Source: Propionibacteriaceae bacterium
Lineage (GTDB): Bacteria > Actinomycetota > Actinomycetes > Propionibacteriales > Propionibacteriaceae
DNA: 9,704 nt
Assembly (NCBI GenBank): GCA_003451975.1
Contig: DMIX01000144.1
Location: forward strand, 1 to 9,704
Direction of reading: 5' to 3'
Shown here: positions 5,422 through 9,704 of the stretch, piece after piece
Layout: each line of letters opens with the position of its first letter
Numbering within the stretch: position 1 is the first letter of the stretch
Program-made: the position numbers and the translations under genes
Notes under the pieces: model-generated
What the model was told of the DNA's origin: nothing
The model's database searches: none
What the model saw: the letters and a program-made list of their open reading frames with translations, nothing else

Positions 5422-6201
5422 CTACAGATCGATGCCGGGCGCACCGGCGTCCTGTCCGGCGATCTCGAAACGCACACACCGCCATTCCGCCTGGTCGCGG
5501 AGCGGCTGAACGCACGCCGAGACCAGACCGGGACGGTTGTTGATCTCGCTCAGGTGGGCGAATACGACCGCCTGCAGGTCAGTGTGGTAGAGCGAGAGCA
5601 GCAGGTCCAGCGAAGCCGCGTTGCACAAGTGGCCGAACGGGCCGCGGATGCGCTCGACGAGCCAGCGTGGGTACGGGCCGTGGACGAGCCGCTCGACATC
5701 GTGATTCGCCTCCAGGACCAGCGCGTGGCAACCCGCGAGATGCTGGCGCACCGCCGGCGTGACGACTCCCAGATCCGTGCAGATGCCCAGGCGGCAACCC
5801 TCCGCTTCGATCACGAACCCGACCGGCTCGGCGGCATCGTGAGACACACGGAACGGCGTGACGCGCAGATCACCGACCGTCTCGGCGGCGTCGGGCGCGA
5901 TCAGTTGCACCGCGGTGAGGCGTCCCACACTCGCGGGAAGCTGCTCGTGCGTGCCGCGCGTCATCAGCACGGGCAGACCCAGCATCCGGCTGACGACCCC
6001 CACCCCTTTGGCGTGGTCGCCGTGCTCGTGGCTCAGGAGCAGCGCATCCGGCCGCCATTGCGGACCCGCCCCGTCCTGCAGACAGGCACAGACCCGGCGA
6101 CCGCTGAGCCCCGCATCCACGAGCACGCGAGTGGAACCCGTGCCAACCAGAATCAGGTTCCCCTTCGACCCACTCGCCAGGACGCGAAAGAAGAAGGACA
6201 T
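5422..6201 (-). CDS. Metallo-beta-lactamase-fold hydrolase, YycJ/WalJ-like
   Basis: A 259-residue protein of the YycJ/WalJ branch of the metallo-beta-lactamase fold, a group thought to act as nucleases or phosphodiesterases in the cytoplasm. The binuclear metal site is complete: HEHGDH (58-63), His121 (VSHD), Asp143 (CTDLG) and His216 (AHLSEINN). LEANHD (163-168) and GHLCN (190-194) are the extra blocks I associate with YycJ. The opening RVLASGSKGN (6-15) is the usual first strand and turn of this branch. The start at 6201 is eight bases after the copper chaperone stop and has only a weak ribosome binding site (GAGA), so its translation may be coupled to that gene. It is the last gene before the operon terminator. 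A link to oxidase assembly is not established; its position may be incidental. Confidence 0.88.
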   Translation of the reverse strand: MSFFFRVLASGSKGNLILVGTGSTRVLVDAGLSGRRVCACLQDGAGPQWRPDALLLSHEHGDHAKGVGVVSRMLGLPVLMTRGTHEQLPASVGRLTAVQLIAPDAAETVGDLRVTPFRVSHDAAEPVGFVIEAEGCRLGICTDLGVVTPAVRQHLAGCHALVLEANHDVERLVHGPYPRWLVERIRGPFGHLCNAASLDLLLSLYHTDLQAVVFAHLSEINNRPGLVSACVQPLRDQAEWRCVRFEIAGQDAGAPGIDL

Positions 6202-6209
6202 ATTCTCGT

Positions 6210-6782
6210 CTACTGCTCGCGCACGGCCACTTGCAGCAGCAGTGGTTGGCTCTTCTCGAAACGCAGTGTCACGTCGAACTCGTCCCCGACGTTGAGATCA
6301 CGCGTGAGTCCCAGCAACATGAGGTGGTAGTCGCCAGGCTTCAGCACGACTTCGCCGTTGGCCGGGATCGGGATGTCCGGCACGGGCGACATCTTCATCA
6401 CCCCGTCCGTCAGTGTCGACTGGTGCAGCTCGACCGTCGTGGCAACGGCGCTCTCCGCACCGACCAGCCTGTCCGCCTCTCCGCCGTGGTTCACGAGCTT
6501 CATGAATACCGCACCGGTGGCTCCGGTAGCAGGGTCCGTGTCTATCTCGCCAGTCATACCAGCCCCGGATTCGGCCGGCATAGTCCCCGGGCCCGCTTCC
6601 ATGCCACCTTCCATGCCCGCCTCGGTTTCCCCACCCATCGCGGGCATGGCCATCGACGGTCTGGCCCACACGTCCTCCGCCGAAATCGATGGTGCACCGG
6701 CGCCCCCACAGCCAGCCAGAGCACCACCCACGAGCACGCTCGCAAGCGCACACAATGCAACCCACCGCCCTATCGATGCCAT
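6210..6782 (-). CDS. PCu(A)C family copper chaperone lipoprotein with Met-rich insert
   Basis: A 190-residue extracytoplasmic copper(I) chaperone (DUF461/PCu(A)C family), which helps load copper into the CuA site of cytochrome oxidase, usually with Sco. A lipoprotein signal ends in LAGC, so Cys25 should carry lipid. The copper motif H-x10-M-x21-H-x-M is exact: His120, Met131, His153, Met155. Between the first strand (AEDVWARPS, 35-43) and the next (GAVFMKLVNHG, 90-100) sits a ~45-residue segment with seven Met in residues 44-76 and many Gly, Glu and Pro; ordinary members have only a short linker there. It may be an extra copper-binding tail or a low-complexity spacer. The ATG at 6782 follows a GGGGG-CGGAG stretch and gives a complete signal peptide. 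The gene lies 60 bases after the SCO gene and eight before the YycJ-like gene. Confidence 0.92.
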   Translation of the reverse strand: MASIGRWVALCALASVLVGGALAGCGGAGAPSISAEDVWARPSMAMPAMGGETEAGMEGGMEAGPGTMPAESGAGMTGEIDTDPATGATGAVFMKLVNHGGEADRLVGAESAVATTVELHQSTLTDGVMKMSPVPDIPIPANGEVVLKPGDYHLMLLGLTRDLNVGDEFDVTLRFEKSQPLLLQVAVREQ

Positions 6783-6842
6783 CTCTCCGCCCCCATCTCC
6801 GCTGTCAGCGGTTGCGCCGCAAGCGCTCTGTCACACCTACGG

Positions 6843-7436
6843 TCAGGATTTCTCCAGCAGCGCCGTGATGTCCTGCACCATGTCCTCGGGCGCCGTTCCG
6901 AATTCGTAGACCAGTCGCCAGTTGCCATCCGGATCGATCAGAAACACGTTTGCCGTGTGACTCACCAGGTACTGTGCGGCGCTGCCTTCCGCCTGCTGCT
7001 TCTCGACGAACACGCCGTATTTGTCGTACACGCTCTGCAGCTCTTCTGCGCTTCCCACCAGGCCGATGAAGTCATCGCCGAAGAAGGTCAGATACTTCGC
7101 CAACCGCTCGGGCGTGTCACGATCGGGGTCGGCGGTAATCAAGACAAAGCGGACGCGGTCCGCCAGATCGCCCAATTGTGTATGCACACGCTTGAAATCG
7201 CCCAGCGTCGTCGGGCAGACGTCCGGGCAATAAGTGTAACCGAAGTAGAGCAGCACGACGTTGCCCTTCTGATCGGCCAGGTGGAACGGGTTTCCGTGCA
7301 CATCGGTCAGCGTGAAGTCGGGCGCGGTCTCCACCGACCGCCGCAGCTTCCCCTTGAACGTGGGGCCGCCGCAACCCGCCGTCACGACCAGCGTCAGCAG
7401 CACCACGATGAGGCCCACAAGCCAGACCCTGCGCAT
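6843..7436 (-). CDS. sco: SCO1/SenC family copper chaperone lipoprotein
   Basis: A 197-residue membrane-anchored thioredoxin-fold protein that delivers copper to, or reduces, the CuA site of cytochrome oxidase subunit II. After a hydrophobic signal the lipobox VTAGC gives a lipidated Cys22. The copper ligands are the CPDVC motif (Cys70, Cys74) and His160 (VSHTANVF). APDFTLTD (38-45) and ITADPDRDTPERL (100-112) are standard family blocks. The start is placed at ATG 7436 because GAGGAGG lies about four bases upstream and the lipoprotein signal begins there; the frame extends to 7478 but that would overlap the heme O synthase stop. It is 34 bases after ctaB and 60 before the PCu(A)C gene, so the two copper chaperones are made together. 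Confidence 0.95.
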   Translation of the reverse strand: MRRVWLVGLIVVLLTLVVTAGCGGPTFKGKLRRSVETAPDFTLTDVHGNPFHLADQKGNVVLLYFGYTYCPDVCPTTLGDFKRVHTQLGDLADRVRFVLITADPDRDTPERLAKYLTFFGDDFIGLVGSAEELQSVYDKYGVFVEKQQAEGSAAQYLVSHTANVFLIDPDGNWRLVYEFGTAPEDMVQDITALLEKS

Positions 7437-7470
7437 ACGTCCTCCTCTCGCCACAATTGGCACGCCGAAA

Positions 7471-8385
7471 CTACACATGGAAGTATGTCGTCAGGCAGAT
7501 CGCCAACAGTACCACACCCAGGTAGAGATTCGCCGCGTGGAACATCTGCCAGGCACGTCGCGCGGACGACTGTTCCACCAGCCGCAGGCCATGTGCCAGC
7601 AGGTAGAGGCCCGCGATCGCCACGGGAGCGAGATACCATAGGCCAAGCTCCGGCCGGACCGCCAGCAGCAGACCGATGATGACGCTCCCCGCTGCGTGTA
7701 GCAGATTCCACTGCGCCGCACGGCGCGGCGACGTCACCACCGGCAACATCGGCACGTTCGCCCGTGCGTAATCGCCACGGCAGGCAAGCGCCAGGCTCCA
7801 GAAATGCGTCGGCGACCACAGGAAAAGCAGCAGCGCCAGTCCGCTCACGGCCGGGTGAGCCCAGGCGTGCACAGCCGCGCCGCCGCTCAGGACGGCACAG
7901 CTCCCCGCCAGCCCACCGACCACGACGTTCAGCGGCGTCCGCGACTTGAGCCAGACCGTGTAGACTCCCACGTAGACGATCGCGCCGAGGATAACCCACA
8001 GGGCCAACGCCGGGTTGCGTGGCAACACGGCCAGCACGGGCAACACGATCAGCGCGACCCCGAGCGCCAGCACCCACGGAGAGCGCACGATCGCCCCGGT
8101 CACCAGCGGGCGTCGCCGCGTGCGCTGCATGATCCGATCCATATCGAATTCCAGATACTCGTTCACGACGGAAGCGCCCGCCGCAGCGAGGCCGCCAGCG
8201 AGGAGCAGCACGACCACAGCTTCGCTACCGGGCCAGCCTCCCGCGCCGAGGAACGCACCAGTGACGGCCGCTAATAGCAGCAGCATTACGACACGCCACT
8301 TGAACAGCCTCAGCAGGCCGACGACGATCCGTCCGGCCGCCACGCACACGGACAAGGGCCACGAGAGGTCACGTGAGGAATTCAC
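7471..8385 (-). CDS. ctaB: Heme O synthase (protoheme IX farnesyltransferase)
   Basis: A 304-residue integral membrane UbiA-family prenyltransferase that adds a farnesyl group from farnesyl diphosphate to heme B, giving heme O, the precursor of heme A for the oxidase encoded upstream. The first Mg-diphosphate motif is N75EYLEFDMD83, followed by the CtaB-type RTRRRPL (88-94). The second conserved loop is YTVWLKSRTPLN (142-153). WSPTHFW (190-196) and DYARANVPMLPVV (205-217) are further CtaB signatures. About nine hydrophobic membrane segments are visible. The start is a GTG at 8385, with GGAAGG about nine bases upstream; the codon lies in a small dyad, CGTGA-N5-TCACG (8372-8386). It follows the subunit IV gene by 22 bases. 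No heme A synthase (ctaA) gene is in the window. Confidence 0.94.
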   Translation of the reverse strand: MNSSRDLSWPLSVCVAAGRIVVGLLRLFKWRVVMLLLLAAVTGAFLGAGGWPGSEAVVVLLLAGGLAAAGASVVNEYLEFDMDRIMQRTRRRPLVTGAIVRSPWVLALGVALIVLPVLAVLPRNPALALWVILGAIVYVGVYTVWLKSRTPLNVVVGGLAGSCAVLSGGAAVHAWAHPAVSGLALLLFLWSPTHFWSLALACRGDYARANVPMLPVVTSPRRAAQWNLLHAAGSVIIGLLLAVRPELGLWYLAPVAIAGLYLLAHGLRLVEQSSARRAWQMFHAANLYLGVVLLAICLTTYFHV

Positions 8386-8407
8386 GACAATACGCCTTCC
8401 GCTTGCC

Positions 8408-8671
8408 CTACAGCACGAAGGTCACGGACAGCAGCACGCCGATGACGAGGGGGAATCCAACGAGCAGCGCGTACCAGCGGCTGTCGTCTCGCAGGTGCAT
8501 GTAGTATAGCATCACCAGCGACGCCTTGCACAGCGAGCCGATCACCAGGATGATCGTCTGCGGCGTCCGGTCAGTGAACGGCAGGTAACTTACCGTCACT
8601 TCGACCGCCGTGATGATCACCAGCGCAACGAATACCAGCAAGTACTTCTGTTGGCGAAGCAATTTCTCCAC
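8408..8671 (-). CDS. ctaF: Cytochrome c oxidase subunit IV, prokaryotic caa3/CyoD type
   Basis: A small 87-residue membrane protein with three hydrophobic segments (about 10-30, 38-57 and 66-86), the pattern of the bacterial oxidase subunit IV family. These subunits stabilise the complex and are not catalytic. LCKASLVMLYYMHLRDD (47-63) holds the Lys and the Y-x-M-H-L-R block typical of the family. The start is placed at GTG 8671, five bases after a GGGGG-containing Shine-Dalgarno stretch; the frame extends upstream to 8701 but those ten residues are charged and unlike the family. It lies between subunit III (52 bases before) and ctaB (22 bases after), the usual place for this gene. Confidence 0.88.
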   Translation of the reverse strand: MEKLLRQQKYLLVFVALVIITAVEVTVSYLPFTDRTPQTIILVIGSLCKASLVMLYYMHLRDDSRWYALLVGFPLVIGVLLSVTFVL

Positions 8672-8723
8672 AACAACCCCCTTGCCCCGCCGGCACAGCA
8701 CGCCCGCGGCGGGAATACGCGCG

Positions 8724-9317
8724 TCAGCGGATCAGGTAGATGACGGCGAACAGGAAGATCCACACGACGTCGACGAAGTGCCAGTACAGACCGAATATCT
8801 CGACCTGCATCGCCTGTTCCGGCCCGGCGATCTTGCGCCGGAACGTCTTGACGAGAATCAGGAGCAGCCAGAGCAAGCCGATCAGCACGTGGAACCCGTG
8901 GAAGCCAGTCACCGAGAAGAAGGTACAGCCGAAAACGCTGTGCAGCGTGACCCCTTCGTAAAACAGCTTGCTGAATTCCAGTGCCTGGCCCATCAGGAAG
9001 GCAGCGCCCAGGAACCACGTCGCGATCAGAAAATGCCACATCCGCCGTACAGCACGCTCGCGAATCGCGGCGAGCGCGCTGACGACGGTGAAACTGCTCG
9101 TCAGCAGCAGAAACGAGTTGACCGTAGTCAGCGGGATGTCCAGCAACGCGGACTCGGCCGGATTGAGCACTTTGAAGTGGACGAACGCGGCGATGAACCC
9201 GGCGAAAAACATGACCTCCGAGCCGATGAACAGCCACATGCCCAGCTTGCGGTGGTCCAGCGTCCCGCTGTGTCCCTGGTGTGTTTGCTGCTGGCTTGCA
9301 ACGGATGTAACGCTCAT
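8724..9317 (-). CDS. ctaE: Cytochrome c oxidase subunit III
   Basis: A 197-residue membrane subunit of the heme-copper oxidase, without redox centres, which supports subunit I and sustained proton uptake. Five hydrophobic segments are visible (about 27-47, 64-84, 94-112, 128-156 and 178-196), matching the short five-helix bacterial form. Family motifs are MWLFIGSEVMFFAGF (27-41), GQALEF (110-115), FFSVTGFHGFHV (133-144, with His140 and His143) and IFGLYWHFVDVVWIFLF (174-190). ATG 9317 has GGAGGAAG about five bases upstream. It follows ctaD by 93 bases and precedes the subunit IV gene. The N-terminal ~20 residues are rich in Gln, His and Ser, as is common in this family. Confidence 0.95.
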   Translation of the reverse strand: MSVTSVASQQQTHQGHSGTLDHRKLGMWLFIGSEVMFFAGFIAAFVHFKVLNPAESALLDIPLTTVNSFLLLTSSFTVVSALAAIRERAVRRMWHFLIATWFLGAAFLMGQALEFSKLFYEGVTLHSVFGCTFFSVTGFHGFHVLIGLLWLLLILVKTFRRKIAGPEQAMQVEIFGLYWHFVDVVWIFLFAVIYLIR

Positions 9318-9364
9318 GCATCTTCCTCCAAACGATCAGATCGGCACGTCCTGCCAAACCGGTT

Positions 9365-9389
9365 GCGGGATCCGACCGGTTCATCCCGC
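9365..9389. other. Hairpin in the ctaD-ctaE gap
   Basis: GCGGGAT (9365-9371) and ATCCCGC (9383-9389) form a perfect 7-bp stem with an 11-base loop, flanked by two copies of ACCGGTT. It has no T-run, so it is not a typical terminator. It could be a messenger stability or processing element, or chance in GC-rich DNA. Confidence 0.3.
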
Positions 9390-9410
9390 GGCGACGACGT
9401 CGTCATGCAC

Positions 9411-9704
9411 TCACCCACCCGCACCATCCGGCGGCGACGATTGATGTCCGGAACCCGGCGCAGGCGTCCCAAAGTCGTACGGGTAGCGCACCACGATCTT
9501 CCTGCCCGCAAAATTGTGTTGTGGCGGAGGCGACGGGAGCGTCCATTCGAGCGACAGCGCCCCCCACGGATTGTCCGGCGCCTTCGGTCCCCACGCCCAC
9601 GACATGAAGAAGTTGACGAGGAAGATCAGGAACGAGAACCCAAGCACGAATCCGGAGATACTGATGATCAGGTTCGCCGTCGCGAACTCGGGCACGTAAT
9701 CGGC
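9411..9704 (-). CDS. ctaD: Cytochrome c oxidase subunit I, C-terminal end (partial)
   Basis: Only the last 97 residues lie in the window; the frame is open to its right edge and continues beyond it. The visible part holds the last membrane helix (about residues 9-34) and the characteristic tail NPWGALSLEWTLPSPPPQHNF, a hallmark of the C-terminus of the heme- and copper-containing catalytic subunit. The copper and heme ligands are outside the window. The sequence reads in as ADYVPEFATANLI, so the GTG at 9695 is an internal valine and not a start. The last ~20 residues after NF are loosely conserved and rich in Pro, Gly and Ser. Subunit II (ctaC) would be expected further upstream, outside the window. 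Confidence 0.93.
   Translation of the reverse strand, partial: ADYVPEFATANLIISISGFVLGFSFLIFLVNFFMSWAWGPKAPDNPWGALSLEWTLPSPPPQHNFAGRKIVVRYPYDFGTPAPGSGHQSSPPDGAGG

Noticed and set aside
5554..6330. Forward open frame of 258 codons
   Set aside because: It is antisense to the YycJ-like gene with its full metal-binding motif set; the translation is Arg/Gln/His-rich low-complexity sequence.
6231..7679. Long forward open frame of 482 codons
   Set aside because: It lies opposite the PCu(A)C, SCO and ctaB genes, which have unmistakable motifs. The translation is rich in Arg, His and Gln with no domain, as expected of an antisense frame in GC-rich DNA.
1..9704. CRISPR array, rRNA or tRNA genes, prophage or toxin-antitoxin genes
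   Set aside because: I looked for regular spaced repeats, conserved rRNA and tRNA blocks and small paired genes, and saw none.

Overview
The window looks like a piece of a GC-rich, aerobically respiring bacterial chromosome. It carries an aa3/caa3-type cytochrome oxidase operon with its heme O synthase and copper chaperones, strong bacterial Shine-Dalgarno sites and sigma70-type promoters. I cannot name the organism. The two-domain PDO-type redox protein and the short YggS protein suggest a deep-branching or environmental lineage, but this is only an impression. I see no viral, plasmid-replication, CRISPR or RNA genes.

Left part (1-1563): about 350 bp that I cannot assign, the first ~100 bp of it AT-rich, followed by an apparently complete IS4-like insertion sequence (353-1563). 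The IS has 18/19-matching terminal inverted repeats and one leftward DDE transposase with a full YREK signature. A perfect 12-bp inverted repeat lies over the transposase ribosome binding site and start. A probable internal promoter sits so that only read-through transcripts from outside the element could form the hairpin, which resembles the translational protection known from IS10 and IS50.

Middle part (1564-4714, rightward): a near-consensus sigma70 promoter immediately outside the IS drives a xylose-isomerase-like TIM-barrel enzyme, followed by a YggS/PLP-homeostasis protein. A decayed fragment resembling the C-terminal part of large membrane-linked spermidine-synthase-like proteins comes next (3341-3745, perhaps to ~3800). 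A well-formed single-gene unit follows: a promoter with an extended -10 and a perfect 12-bp palindrome over its -35 region, a strong ribosome binding site, a protein disulfide oxidoreductase with CxxC motifs in both halves, and a hairpin terminator.

Right part (9704-4745, leftward): the respiratory operon reads ctaD (3' end only), ctaE, subunit IV, ctaB, SCO1/SenC, PCu(A)C and a YycJ-like metallo-beta-lactamase-fold protein. Gaps between genes are 8-93 bp, and a rho-independent terminator stands at 5366-5403. ctaB makes heme O, a precursor of heme A; the SCO and PCu(A)C lipoproteins should deliver copper to the Cu centres of subunits II and I. A flavodoxin-fold quinone reductase gene lies just past that terminator and converges with the disulfide oxidoreductase gene.

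I see no clearly new system. The points most worth a second look are the transposase control fold, the 15-bp repeat that ties the IS junction to the next gene's ribosome binding site, the Met-rich insert in the copper chaperone and the palindromic promoter of the disulfide oxidoreductase.
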